Shown in pieces: positions 18,442-26,186 of a stretch of DNA of 64,000 bases; within the stretch, counting starts at the first letter, position 1; the number at the start of each line of letters is the position of its first letter. Made by a program: the position numbers and the translations under genes. The notes beneath the pieces were generated by a model. It did not search any database and was not told where the DNA came from. It saw only the letters and a program-made list of their open reading frames with translations. Source of the stretch: Luteimonas terrae (GTDB lineage: Bacteria > Pseudomonadota > Gammaproteobacteria > Xanthomonadales > Xanthomonadaceae); the NCBI RefSeq assembly GCF_004358165.1, contig NZ_SMTG01000002.1, forward strand, positions 1,426,001 to 1,490,000. Reading direction: 5' to 3'.

Positions 18442-18470
18442 ATTATGCCGCGCGGCGATTGCGCTTGCAA
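18442..18470 (-). promoter_or_regulatory. Internal sigma-70 promoter for rpmI-rplT(-pheST)
   Basis: TTGCAA (18470-18465) and CATAAT (18447-18442) on the minus strand are spaced by exactly 17 bases. The predicted start near 18434 gives a leader of about 150 nt. Confidence 0.7.
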
Positions 18471-18570
18471 ATCATCGGTTTGCCCTGCCGCGGCAGTGCG
18501 CGTATGCCAAGGCTGCCCGCAGGCCGCGCCCCGATCAGGCGGTCCGACATGGACACCGCGGCCCGGACAT

Positions 18571-18597
18571 GAAAAAGGCGCGGCTTTCGCCACGCCT
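18571..18597 (-). terminator. Intrinsic terminator after infC
   Basis: On the minus strand AGGCGTGGC-GAAA-GCCGCGCCT forms a 9-bp stem with one G-U pair and is followed directly by TTTTTC. Confidence 0.8.
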
Positions 18598-18630
18598 CTT
18601 TCGACCGACAGCGGCCCCGAAGGACGCCCG

Positions 18631-19155
18631 TCAGGTCTTCTTCTTCGGCGCGATCATCATCACCATCTGCCGGCCTTCCAGGCGCGGGCGCGACTCGATG
18701 ACGATGTCTTCGCCCAGGTCGGCCTCGATGCGCGACGCCATCTCGCGGCCCAGCTCCTGATGGCTCATCTCGCGGCCACGGAAGCGGATGTTGACCTTGA
18801 CCTTGTCGCCTTCCTCGAGGAACCGTCGCATGTTGCGCAGCTTGATCTGGTAGTCGCCCTCGTCGGTGACCGGCCGGAACTTGAGTTCCTTGATTTCCTG
18901 CTGCTTGGTCTTCTTCTTGGCCTCGTTGGCCTTCTTCTGGGCTTCGAACTTGAACTTGCCGAAGTCCATGATCTTGCAGACCGGCGGATCGGCGTTCGGC
19001 TGGATCTCGACGAGGTCCAGACCCTCGTCTTCGGCGGCGCGCAGGGCGTCGTCCCGCGACAGGACGCCGATCATCTCGCCGTCCGATCCGATGACACGGA
19101 CCCGCGGCACGCGGATCTCACTGTTACGCCGGTTCTGCTTGTCCTGGGTGCTAAT
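18631..19155 (-). CDS. infC: Translation initiation factor IF-3, ATT start
   Basis: IF-3 keeps 30S subunits free and checks start codons. Reading from the ATT at 19155 gives [39 protein letters not shown], matching IF-3 N-termini. If one began at the first in-frame ATG (19110), 15 family residues would be lost. An ATT start is the hallmark of infC in E. coli, where IF-3 represses its own rare start. GGAG lies 9 bases upstream. The rest ([25 protein letters not shown] to [21 protein letters not shown]) is complete, 174 aa in all. It lies 91 bp after thrS. A terminator follows it. Confidence 0.93.
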   Translation of the reverse strand: MSTQDKQNRRNSEIRVPRVRVIGSDGEMIGVLSRDDALRAAEDEGLDLVEIQPNADPPVCKIMDFGKFKFEAQKKANEAKKKTKQQEIKELKFRPVTDEGDYQIKLRNMRRFLEEGDKVKVNIRFRGREMSHQELGREMASRIEADLGEDIVIESRPRLEGRQMVMMIAPKKKT

Positions 19156-19246
19156 ACTCGAAATCTCCGAAATGGAACATGCCGCCGGCGTCAGGGCCGG
19201 CGGGCCGTCCGGTGCGGGCCATCATGGCGCCGCGCCGGTGAAGGAA

Positions 19247-21154
19247 TCATGCTGGAACGTGCTCGCTGCGCAGGCGGGCGGCGAAGTCCTCGACCGACAT
19301 CGTGCCCAGGTCTTCCCCGGTCCGCGTGCGTACGGCGACCATGCCGTTCTCCTTCTCGCGGTCTCCCGCCACGAGCAGATACGGCACGCGCTGCAGCGTG
19401 TGCTCGCGGATCTTATAGCCGATCTTTTCGTTCCGCAAATCGGCCTCGACCCGGACACCTTGATTTGCAAGGGATTTCCGGACTTCATCGACGAAGTCGG
19501 CCTGGGCGTCGGTGATGTTCATCACCACGGCCTGCACCGGGGCCAGCCAGCTGGGGAACTGGCCGGCGTGATGCTCGATCAGGATGCCGATGAAGCGCTC
19601 CATCGAGCCGACGATCGCCCGGTGCAGCATCACCGGATGCTGCTTCTGGCTGTGCTCGTCGACGTACTCGGCGCCCAGGCGACCGGGCATCATGAAGTCG
19701 ACCTGCATCGTGCCCAGCTGCCAGGTGCGACCGATCGCGTCCTTGAGGTGGTACTCGATCTTCGGGCCGTAGAATGCGCCCTCGCCCGGCAGCTCCTGCC
19801 ACTCCACGCCAGCCGAACGCAGCGCGCTGCGCAGCGCATCCTCGGCGCGGTCCCAGGTGGCGTCGTCGCCGAGGCGCGATTCGGGGCGCAGCGCGATCTT
19901 GATCTGGATGTCGTCGAAACCGAAGTCGGCATAGACCTTCAGCGCCTGCGCGTGGAAATCGCGCACTTCGCCTTCCACCTGGTCGGGCGTGCAGAAGATG
20001 TGGCCGTCGTCCTGGGTGAAGCCGCGCACGCGCAGGATGCCGTGCAACGCGCCGGAGGGCTCGTTGCGGTGGCAGCTGCCGAACTCGCCGTAGCGGATCG
20101 GCAGATCGCGATAGCTGTGCAGGCCCTGGTTGAACACCTGCACGTGGCCCGGGCAGTTCATGGGCTTCACCGCATAGGTCCGCTTCTCGGACTCGGTGAA
20201 GAACATGTTCTCCTTGTAGTTGTCCCAGTGGCCGGACTGCTTCCACAGCGCGACGTCGAGGATCTGCGGACAGCGCACCTCGCCGTAGCCGCTGTTGACG
20301 TAGACGCGGCGCATGTACTGCTCGACCACCTGCCAGATCGCCCAGCCCTTGGGATGCCAGAACACCAGGCCCGGCCCCTCTTCCTGCAGGTGGAAGAGCT
20401 CCTGGGCCTTGCCGATGCGGCGGTGGTCGCGCTTCTCGGCTTCCTCGATGCGCTGGATGTAGGCCTTGAGCTGCTTGGCGTCCGCCCAGGCGGTGCCGTA
20501 GATGCGCTGCAGCTGCTCGTTCTTCGAATCGCCACGCCAGTACGCGCCGGAGATGCGCGTGAGCTTGAACGCCTTCAGGAACCGTGTGTTCGGCACGTGC
20601 GGGCCGCGGCACATGTCGACGTATTCCTGGTGGTGGTACAGACCCATCTGCGTGATGTCGTCAGGCATGTCCTCGATCAGGCGCAGCTTGTAGTCCTCGC
20701 CGCGGGCCTTGAACGTCTCGATGACCTCCGCGCGCGGCGTCATCTTCTTGATGACGTCGTACTCGGTGTCGATCAGCTCGGCCATGCGCTTTTCGATCGC
20801 GGCCATGTCGTCGGGCGTGAACGGGCGCTCGGAGTAGATGTCGTAGTAGAAGCCGTCGTCGATCACCGGCCCGATGACCATCTTGGCATCCGGGTACAGC
20901 TGCTTGACCGCGTGGCCGACGAGGTGCGCGCAGGAGTGGCGGATGATCTCCACGCCCTCGGCGTCCTTCGGGGTCAGGATCTGCAGGCGTGCGTCCTGGT
21001 CGATGAGGTCGGAGGCGTCGACCTGGCGGCCGTCGACCTTGCCGGCAACGGTAGCCTTGGCCAGGCCGGGGCCGATGGACTGGGCAACGTCCATCACCGA
21101 GACGGGATGGTCGAACTCGCGGCGGCTGCCGTCGGGAAGCGTGATCGTGATCAT
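19247..21154 (-). CDS. thrS: Threonyl-tRNA synthetase
   Basis: ThrRS charges tRNA-Thr and is 635 aa here (E. coli 642). The N-terminal TGS domain ([42 protein letters not shown]) is followed by the editing domain with [34 protein letters not shown]. The class II core has [51 protein letters not shown] with the zinc ligands, and the anticodon domain follows. The ATG at 21154 gives the family start. It heads the infC-rpmI-rplT-pheST cluster. Its leader contains a Thr-codon peptide and a terminator, so expression is probably controlled by tRNA-Thr charging through attenuation. Confidence 0.97.
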   Translation of the reverse strand: MITITLPDGSRREFDHPVSVMDVAQSIGPGLAKATVAGKVDGRQVDASDLIDQDARLQILTPKDAEGVEIIRHSCAHLVGHAVKQLYPDAKMVIGPVIDDGFYYDIYSERPFTPDDMAAIEKRMAELIDTEYDVIKKMTPRAEVIETFKARGEDYKLRLIEDMPDDITQMGLYHHQEYVDMCRGPHVPNTRFLKAFKLTRISGAYWRGDSKNEQLQRIYGTAWADAKQLKAYIQRIEEAEKRDHRRIGKAQELFHLQEEGPGLVFWHPKGWAIWQVVEQYMRRVYVNSGYGEVRCPQILDVALWKQSGHWDNYKENMFFTESEKRTYAVKPMNCPGHVQVFNQGLHSYRDLPIRYGEFGSCHRNEPSGALHGILRVRGFTQDDGHIFCTPDQVEGEVRDFHAQALKVYADFGFDDIQIKIALRPESRLGDDATWDRAEDALRSALRSAGVEWQELPGEGAFYGPKIEYHLKDAIGRTWQLGTMQVDFMMPGRLGAEYVDEHSQKQHPVMLHRAIVGSMERFIGILIEHHAGQFPSWLAPVQAVVMNITDAQADFVDEVRKSLANQGVRVEADLRNEKIGYKIREHTLQRVPYLLVAGDREKENGMVAVRTRTGEDLGTMSVEDFAARLRSEHVPA

Positions 21155-21220
21155 GGGGACCGGTATCTGGGATGTCGGGAGTTGGACCGGAATCCGGTCC
21201 ACAGGCCGCGTGGCGGCCAA

Positions 21221-21293
21221 GAAAAAGGCGCCGCGAAGGCGCCTGGTGCAGGAGGCCTCGAGGCGTTCAGCGCTGGGCGGTGGTAGTGCTCAT
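21221..21293 (-). promoter_or_regulatory. Candidate threonine attenuator in the thrS leader
   Basis: Downstream of the Thr-rich leader peptide the minus-strand RNA forms AGGCGCC-loop-GGCGCCT (21244-21226, 5-base loop) followed by TTTTTC, a textbook intrinsic terminator. The segment CGCCT (21265-21261), just after the peptide stop, can instead pair with AGGCG (21244-21240) of the terminator's 5' arm. It can therefore act as an antiterminator when a ribosome stalls on the Thr codons. Confidence 0.65.
21267..21293 (-). CDS. thrS leader peptide MSTTTAQR
   Basis: An 8-residue ORF (ATG AGC ACT ACC ACC GCC CAG CGC TGA) with three Thr codons in a row. It ends 23 bases before the terminator hairpin in the thrS leader. 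A GAG about 8 bases upstream could serve as a weak ribosome-binding site. Its composition and position are what a ribosome-stalling leader peptide for a threonyl-tRNA synthetase gene should look like. It is too short to have any other obvious purpose. Confidence 0.6.
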   Translation of the reverse strand: MSTTTAQR

Positions 21294-21391
21294 GTCGCAC
21301 GCTCGGCCGGCGTTGCCGCGGGCCACCTGTCTGCAGGATGACGGACGGCGATGGTAACGCAGAACACGGGCGCGGCGGGACGGACGCGGGA

Positions 21392-21420
21392 TTGCGAAGC
21401 GCCTGTAACAGGCACAGAAT
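21392..21420 (+). promoter_or_regulatory. Promoter of the siderophore receptor
   Basis: TTGCGA (21392-21397) and CAGAAT (21415-21420) are 17 bases apart. The spacer contains a perfect inverted repeat GCCTGT-A-ACAGGC (21401-21413). The -10 overlaps the Fur box. Confidence 0.5.
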
Positions 21421-21438
21421 GACAATGATTCGCATTGC
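21418..21438. promoter_or_regulatory. Fur box
   Basis: The minus strand reads TGCAATGCGAATCATTGTC, matching the 19-base consensus GATAATGATAATCATTATC at 13 positions including the AATCATT core. It overlaps the -10 and start region of the receptor promoter, the usual place for iron-dependent repression. Confidence 0.65.
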
Positions 21439-21525
21439 ACTACCGCGAACGGTTCGCGCCTGTGCCGCGGACCGGTGATCGATCAGCGCAGCTCCGCAAC
21501 CCGCCCCTTCGAGACTCCAGACCCG

Positions 21526-23646
21526 ATGTCCGTCCAGTTCCGCGCAGCCCTCTGTCCAGTCAGCGTCGCGATCCGCGCCGCCCTCGCCCTGTCCGTGCTG
21601 TCTGCCGCGGGCGTCGCCGCCGCGCAGGACGCCACGACGCTCGATACGGTGCAGGTCACCGCGCCGATTCCGAAGAACACCGGCACCGCGACCAAAACGG
21701 ACACGCCGCTGATCGAAGTGCCGCAGTCGATCTCGATCGTCACCGCGCGCGACCTGCAGGATCGCGGGCTGCACGCCGTCGACGAAGCCATGTGGTACGT
21801 GGCCGGCGCCCAGGGCGGCGTCTACGGCATGGACACGCGCAGCGAATGGTTGCTGGTGCGCGGCTTCCAGCCGGCGCGCTATCTCGACGGTCTGGCCCTG
21901 CCGACTGGCACCTGGACCGGCCAGACGCGCATCGAGCCCTATGGCATGGCGCGCATCGAAGTGCTCAAGGGCCCGGCCTCGGTCAACTACGGCGCGATGC
22001 CGCCGGGCGGTCTGGTCAATTACGTGACCAAGCGCCCGACCGAGGACATGGCCAACGAGGTCGAGGTGCAGGTCGGCACCGACCGCATGCGCCAGGCCGC
22101 GTTCGACATCGGCGGCGCGCTCGGCGACGGCGGCACCCTGCGCTATCGCCTGACCGGCCTGGCCCGCAACAGCGACAACTTCGTCGACACCATCCACGAC
22201 GACCGCTACTACTTCGCGCCGTCGTTGACCTGGACGCTGGACGAGGCCAACACGCTGACCCTGCTGGCGCGCTGGCAGAAGGCCGACACCAAGAACGGCG
22301 CCGGCTTCCTGCCGGCGGTCGGCACGCTGCTGCCGAATCCGAACGGCCAGATCAGCCCGAGCCTCTACACGGGCGAACCGAACACCAACGACTACGTGAA
22401 GACCGTCGCCGCGATCGGCTACGACTTCAGCCATGACTTCGGCGACGGCACGCGGTTCCAGCAGAACGTGCGCTATGAGGATTCGAAGGTCGACCCGACG
22501 GTGATGGTGTTGCCGAACGGCTTCCAGGCCGGCAGCGACCGCACGCTGTACCGCTATACCTGGTCGATCCGCGAGAACGCGAAGACCTTCGGCATCGACA
22601 ACAACCTTCAGTGGCGCTTCGGCGACCGCGTCGAGCACACGGTGCTCGCCGGCCTCGACTACCGCCGCCTGACCAGCGACTACCGTTACGGCTTCGGTGG
22701 CTTCACCGCCGACGACGCGGTACCGGGACTGGACGCGTTCAATCCGGTCTACGGTTCGCTGCCGAACGTCGTTCCGGTGTTCACCGGTGAGACGCTGCAG
22801 CGGACCGCGCAGACCGGCCTGTATCTGCAGGACCAGATCAAGGCCGGCAGGTGGCTGCTGACGCTGGGCGGACGCCAGGATTTCGTGGGCACCGACACCA
22901 ACGGCGCGCACCAGAGCGACGACCGGTTTTCCGGTCGCGTCGGCCTGACCTACCTGTTCGACAACGGCCTGGCGCCGTATGCCAGCTGGGGCCAGTCGTT
23001 CGAAGTGGTCGGCGGCACCGAAGCCCCGGCGCGCGGCGGTCGTGCGTTCGAACCCACGACCGGCGAGCAGGTCGAGGTGGGCGTGAAATACCAGCCCGTC
23101 GACGGCGATCTGTTGCTGACCGCGGCGGCCTACGAGATCCGCCAGAACAACGTCTCGGTGATCGACCCGGAGAACACCGGCTTTTCGATCCAGCAGGGCC
23201 AGTACACCTCGCGCGGTCTCGAGCTGGAAGGCCGCTGGAATGTCGCGCGCAACGTCAGCCTCTACGGCGCCTACGCGTTGATCGACACCGAACTGACGAA
23301 GACCACCGATGCCGCGACGCTGGGCAACCGGATCCCGCTTCAACCGCGCCACAGCGCGTCGGTCGGCGGCGATTACACCTTCACCGATGGCGCGCTGCGC
23401 GGGCTCGGGTTCGGCGCGGGCGTGCGCTACGTCGGCGAACACTACGGCGACGTGGGCAATGCATGGGAAGCACCGTCGCACACCCTGTTCGACGCGTCCG
23501 CGCACTACGACGTCAGCAACTGGCGCTACCAGCTCAACGTGCAGAACCTGGGCGACAAGCAGTACGTGAGTACCTGCAATTCGGCCGCGTGGTGCTACTA
23601 CGGCTACCCGCGCACCGTAACCGCCAGCGCGCGCTACACCTGGTAA
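21526..23646 (+). CDS. TonB-dependent siderophore receptor, FhuA type
   Basis: This is an outer-membrane ferric-siderophore importer of 706 aa, normal for the FhuA/FoxA branch. It has a signal peptide (ALALSVLSAAGVAAAQ), a TonB box-like TLDTVQVTA, and a plug domain with TPLIEVPQSISIVTARDLQDRG and RIEVLKGPASVNYGAMPPGGLVNYVTKRP. A 22-strand barrel follows, ending RTVTASARYTW with the terminal aromatic residue needed for barrel assembly. PQSIS and the PPGGLVNYVTKRP plug motif are typical of siderophore receptors. The upstream Fur box supports iron control. The ATG at 21526 fits the signal peptide. The likely partner is the MFS gene 11 bp downstream. Substrate is unknown. Confidence 0.93.
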   Translation: MSVQFRAALCPVSVAIRAALALSVLSAAGVAAAQDATTLDTVQVTAPIPKNTGTATKTDTPLIEVPQSISIVTARDLQDRGLHAVDEAMWYVAGAQGGVYGMDTRSEWLLVRGFQPARYLDGLALPTGTWTGQTRIEPYGMARIEVLKGPASVNYGAMPPGGLVNYVTKRPTEDMANEVEVQVGTDRMRQAAFDIGGALGDGGTLRYRLTGLARNSDNFVDTIHDDRYYFAPSLTWTLDEANTLTLLARWQKADTKNGAGFLPAVGTLLPNPNGQISPSLYTGEPNTNDYVKTVAAIGYDFSHDFGDGTRFQQNVRYEDSKVDPTVMVLPNGFQAGSDRTLYRYTWSIRENAKTFGIDNNLQWRFGDRVEHTVLAGLDYRRLTSDYRYGFGGFTADDAVPGLDAFNPVYGSLPNVVPVFTGETLQRTAQTGLYLQDQIKAGRWLLTLGGRQDFVGTDTNGAHQSDDRFSGRVGLTYLFDNGLAPYASWGQSFEVVGGTEAPARGGRAFEPTTGEQVEVGVKYQPVDGDLLLTAAAYEIRQNNVSVIDPENTGFSIQQGQYTSRGLELEGRWNVARNVSLYGAYALIDTELTKTTDAATLGNRIPLQPRHSASVGGDYTFTDGALRGLGFGAGVRYVGEHYGDVGNAWEAPSHTLFDASAHYDVSNWRYQLNVQNLGDKQYVSTCNSAAWCYYGYPRTVTASARYTW

Positions 23647-23657
23647 GCATTGCGACG

Positions 23658-24980
23658 ATGGGATCGGCCCGCATGCAGAACGCGATCGCGATGACCACCG
23701 ATCGGCCCGTGACCGACACGTCGCGGGCCGGTATCGCGACGGTGCTGTTCCTCGGCCTGACCTGCGGCGTGCAGATGAGCGACCGCGGGCTGCAGTCGAT
23801 CCTCTCGCCCGCGATCCGCGCGACCTTCGACGTCGGCGACGCGGTGATGGGCGCCCTGCACGGCATCGCCGGCATCCTCATCGCGAGCGCGCTGGCGATT
23901 CCGCTGGCACGACTGGCCGACCGGCACTCGCGCAAGCGCATCCTGCTGGCGCTGATCGCGGCGTGGACGCTGTTGACCCTGCTCGGGGCGCTGGCACCGA
24001 ACTTCGCGTGGTTCTTCGCCGGCCGCGCCGCCGCCGGCATCACCGAGTTCGCGATGATTCCGATCGTGTATTCGCTGATCCCCGACCTCGTCGGCGAACG
24101 CATGCGCGTGGCCGCCAATCTGTCCTTCGCGGCGCTGATGGCGCTCGGCGCCAGCGCGGGCTTCTATCTCGGCGGCGATCTGCTGGCCCTGATGGGCGGT
24201 CTCGAAGGCGTCGGCTGGCTCGGCCATCTCGAACCCTGGCGACGCACGATGGCGTTGCTGGCGCTGGGCGGTCTGCCGCTGCTGGCGCTGGGCGCCCTGA
24301 CGCTGGATCCGCCGCGCCAGACCTCCGTCAGCGCGGCGTCCGGGGCGGCGTCGCTGCCCGGGTTCGTGCGCGCACACCTGCGTCAGATGCTGCTATTCGT
24401 CGGCGCCGCGGGCGGCATCGCGATCGCGGTGCAGGCCCTGGTGCCGATGATCGCGATGGCGCTCGAACGCCGCTATGCGGCCGATCTGGGCGGCGTCGGC
24501 CATACGCTCGGCATTCTCACGTTCGCCGGCACGATGCTCAGTCTGCCGGTGGCGTGGATCGTCGATCGCACGCTGCGCGGGCGCCTGGGCCTGCGCGCGC
24601 GTCCGGCGCTGATGGGCGCGGCTACGGCGCTGGCGGTGCCGTGCGCGGCCCTGCTCGCATTCGCGCCGACGACGTCCGCGGCCCTGGCCATGACCGGTGC
24701 CTTCCTGCTGACGACCTGCATCGCCAACGCACTGATCCCGACCATGCTGCAGGATCTCGCCCCGGTGGCCCTGCGCGCGCGTGCTTTCGCCGCCTACAGC
24801 TTCCTGATCGCCGCGTTCTGCGCGGTGGGACCGTTGCTGGCAGGTGGCATTTCGCAGTTCCTGCTGGCCGACGACCTGCTGTCGGCGATCGCGCTGGCGG
24901 CCGTGCCGCCGATGGCGCTGACCCTGGTGTGCACGGCGCTGTGGTGTCTGCGCCCGGATGCGCCGACGCACGCCAGCTGA
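23658..24980 (+). CDS. MFS transporter (Spinster-like) next to the siderophore receptor
   Basis: This 440-aa protein has about 12 membrane segments and the MFS loop 2-3 motif ARLADRHSRKRILLA. The stretch LTCGVQMSDRGLQSILSPAIRATFDVGDAVMGALHGIAGI resembles Spinster-type MFS carriers. A long central loop (about 205-235) separates the two six-helix halves. It starts 11 bp after the receptor stop with no terminator between, so both genes are probably on one Fur-controlled mRNA. It might import a siderophore across the inner membrane or export one; the sequence does not decide. No good ribosome-binding site is seen, and ATGs at 23658, 23673 and 23691 are all possible starts. Confidence 0.85.
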   Translation: MGSARMQNAIAMTTDRPVTDTSRAGIATVLFLGLTCGVQMSDRGLQSILSPAIRATFDVGDAVMGALHGIAGILIASALAIPLARLADRHSRKRILLALIAAWTLLTLLGALAPNFAWFFAGRAAAGITEFAMIPIVYSLIPDLVGERMRVAANLSFAALMALGASAGFYLGGDLLALMGGLEGVGWLGHLEPWRRTMALLALGGLPLLALGALTLDPPRQTSVSAASGAASLPGFVRAHLRQMLLFVGAAGGIAIAVQALVPMIAMALERRYAADLGGVGHTLGILTFAGTMLSLPVAWIVDRTLRGRLGLRARPALMGAATALAVPCAALLAFAPTTSAALAMTGAFLLTTCIANALIPTMLQDLAPVALRARAFAAYSFLIAAFCAVGPLLAGGISQFLLADDLLSAIALAAVPPMALTLVCTALWCLRPDAPTHAS

Positions 24981-25008
24981 GCCGCGCGCTCGTCCCGCTG
25001 CGCGCGGC
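24981..25008. terminator. Hairpin between convergent MFS and HlyD-type genes
   Basis: A 9-bp stem GCCGCGCGC/GCGCGCGGC with a 10-base loop lies between the MFS stop and the stop of the secretion adaptor. There is no U-tract. Confidence 0.45.
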
Positions 25009-25010
25009 GA

Positions 25011-26186
25011 TCAGCGCTCGCGCAAGGCTTCGCCGGCGCGATTCAGGGGTTTCATCAGATAGCTCATGATCGTCTTGCTGCCGGTATGGATGTCGGCCGT
25101 CGCCACCATGCCCGGGAAGATGTGGAACTGGCGGCCCGCGGCGTTGAGCAGGTGATCGCGCTCGGTGCGGATGAAGACGCGGTAGTAGTAGACCTCGGGC
25201 TTGACCTCGTCCTGGATGGTGTCCGGCGAGATCACCGCGACCTGGCCTTCGAGCCCGCCGTAGATGTGGTAGTCGTATGCGGTGATCTTCACCACCGCGC
25301 GCTGACCGGGATGCAGGAAGGCCACGTCGCGCGGCGACACGCGCGCCTCGATCAGGAGTTTGTCGTCGAGCGGCACGATTTCCAGCAGCTTGCCGTTGGG
25401 CGGCACGACGCCGCCGACCGTCGTGACCTCGACGTTCTTCACGATGCCCTTGACCGGCGAGACGATCGTCGAGCGCCGCAGCGCATCGCTACGCCCGCGC
25501 GTGACCGATTGGGCCTCGAGCATCTGCGCATTCGCGAGCGCGAGTTCCTCGCGCGCAGTGACCATGTATTGCGTCCGCAGGTCGGTCAGCTGGTTCTGCA
25601 GTTCGTTCGCCTGGCGACGCAGCCGCAAGAGTTCAACATTGCTCGCCGCGCCGCGGGCCACCAGCGGCGCAGTCAAGGCGATTTCCTGGTTGATCAGCGC
25701 CAGCGCGCGGCTCAGGCCCGCCGAGGTTTCCTGCAGGCTGTCGCGCCGGGACTGGAACAGCGCCGTCTCCGTGCGGACCAGGTCCGGGTCCTGCTGGACC
25801 TCGTCCGGGAATTCCAGGGCCCCACCCCCGACCTCGGCCTGCAGGCGCACCGATTTGGCGAGCGCCGCGCGCATGCGCGACGCGCTCTCCTCGACCGTCG
25901 CCTCCGCCAGCGTCGGGTCCAGATGCGCGAGGACCTGCCCAGCCTCGACCACGTCGCCTTCGCGCACGTGCAGGCGCGACAGGATGCCGCCCTCGAGCGA
26001 TTGCACGATCTGCTCGCGGGAGGTCGGCACGACACGACCGGTGCCCGTCGTCACCTCGTCGAGTTCGAACACCGCCGCCCATGCCAGCAGCGCCAGCAGA
26101 CAAGCGACGGTGGCCCAGACCACGCGCGAAGCCAGCGGCGCGCGCGCGCGCGCAAGGCCGGTGCTGTCGCCCAGTTCGCTCTTCAT
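25011..26186 (-). CDS. Type I secretion membrane fusion protein (HlyD/LapC type)
   Basis: This periplasmic adaptor links the inner-membrane ABC exporter to the TolC-like channel. The 391-aa protein has one N-terminal membrane helix (VVWATVACLLALLAWAAVFEL, about 22-42). Next come the barrel-sandwich half TGTGRVVPTSREQIVQSLEGGILSRLHVREGDVVEAGQVLAHLD and a long coiled-coil hairpin (about 95-240). The C-terminal beta domain has TTVGGVVPPNGKLLEIVPLDDKLLIEARVSPRDVAFLHPGQ, all classic for the family. The ATG at 26186 overlaps the ABC transporter stop by four bases. It is the last gene of the adhesin export operon. Confidence 0.95.
   Translation of the reverse strand: MKSELGDSTGLARARAPLASRVVWATVACLLALLAWAAVFELDEVTTGTGRVVPTSREQIVQSLEGGILSRLHVREGDVVEAGQVLAHLDPTLAEATVEESASRMRAALAKSVRLQAEVGGGALEFPDEVQQDPDLVRTETALFQSRRDSLQETSAGLSRALALINQEIALTAPLVARGAASNVELLRLRRQANELQNQLTDLRTQYMVTAREELALANAQMLEAQSVTRGRSDALRRSTIVSPVKGIVKNVEVTTVGGVVPPNGKLLEIVPLDDKLLIEARVSPRDVAFLHPGQRAVVKITAYDYHIYGGLEGQVAVISPDTIQDEVKPEVYYYRVFIRTERDHLLNAAGRQFHIFPGMVATADIHTGSKTIMSYLMKPLNRAGEALRER

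Larger units (their letters stand above)
18286..18630 (-). other. infC-rpmI gap: infC terminator, promoter and structured leader
   Basis: This 345-bp stretch has no gene. Reading with transcription it holds the infC terminator (18597-18571), a sigma-70 promoter (18470-18442), and then a leader of about 150 bases. The leader can form several hairpins, including CCCGG-TTCG-CCGGG, ATCCAGG/CCTGGAT and GTGGC-GAAA-GCCAC, and then reaches the rpmI ribosome-binding site. L20 is known to bind such leaders in other bacteria; that it does so here is inference. Confidence 0.6.
21155..21525. other. thrS-receptor divergent control region
   Basis: This 371-bp gene-free stretch separates thrS (minus) from the siderophore receptor (plus). 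The left part is the thrS leader with the small peptide and attenuator. The right part has the receptor promoter and Fur box. Between them (about 21300-21390) I see no gene and no convincing thrS promoter. Confidence 0.6.
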
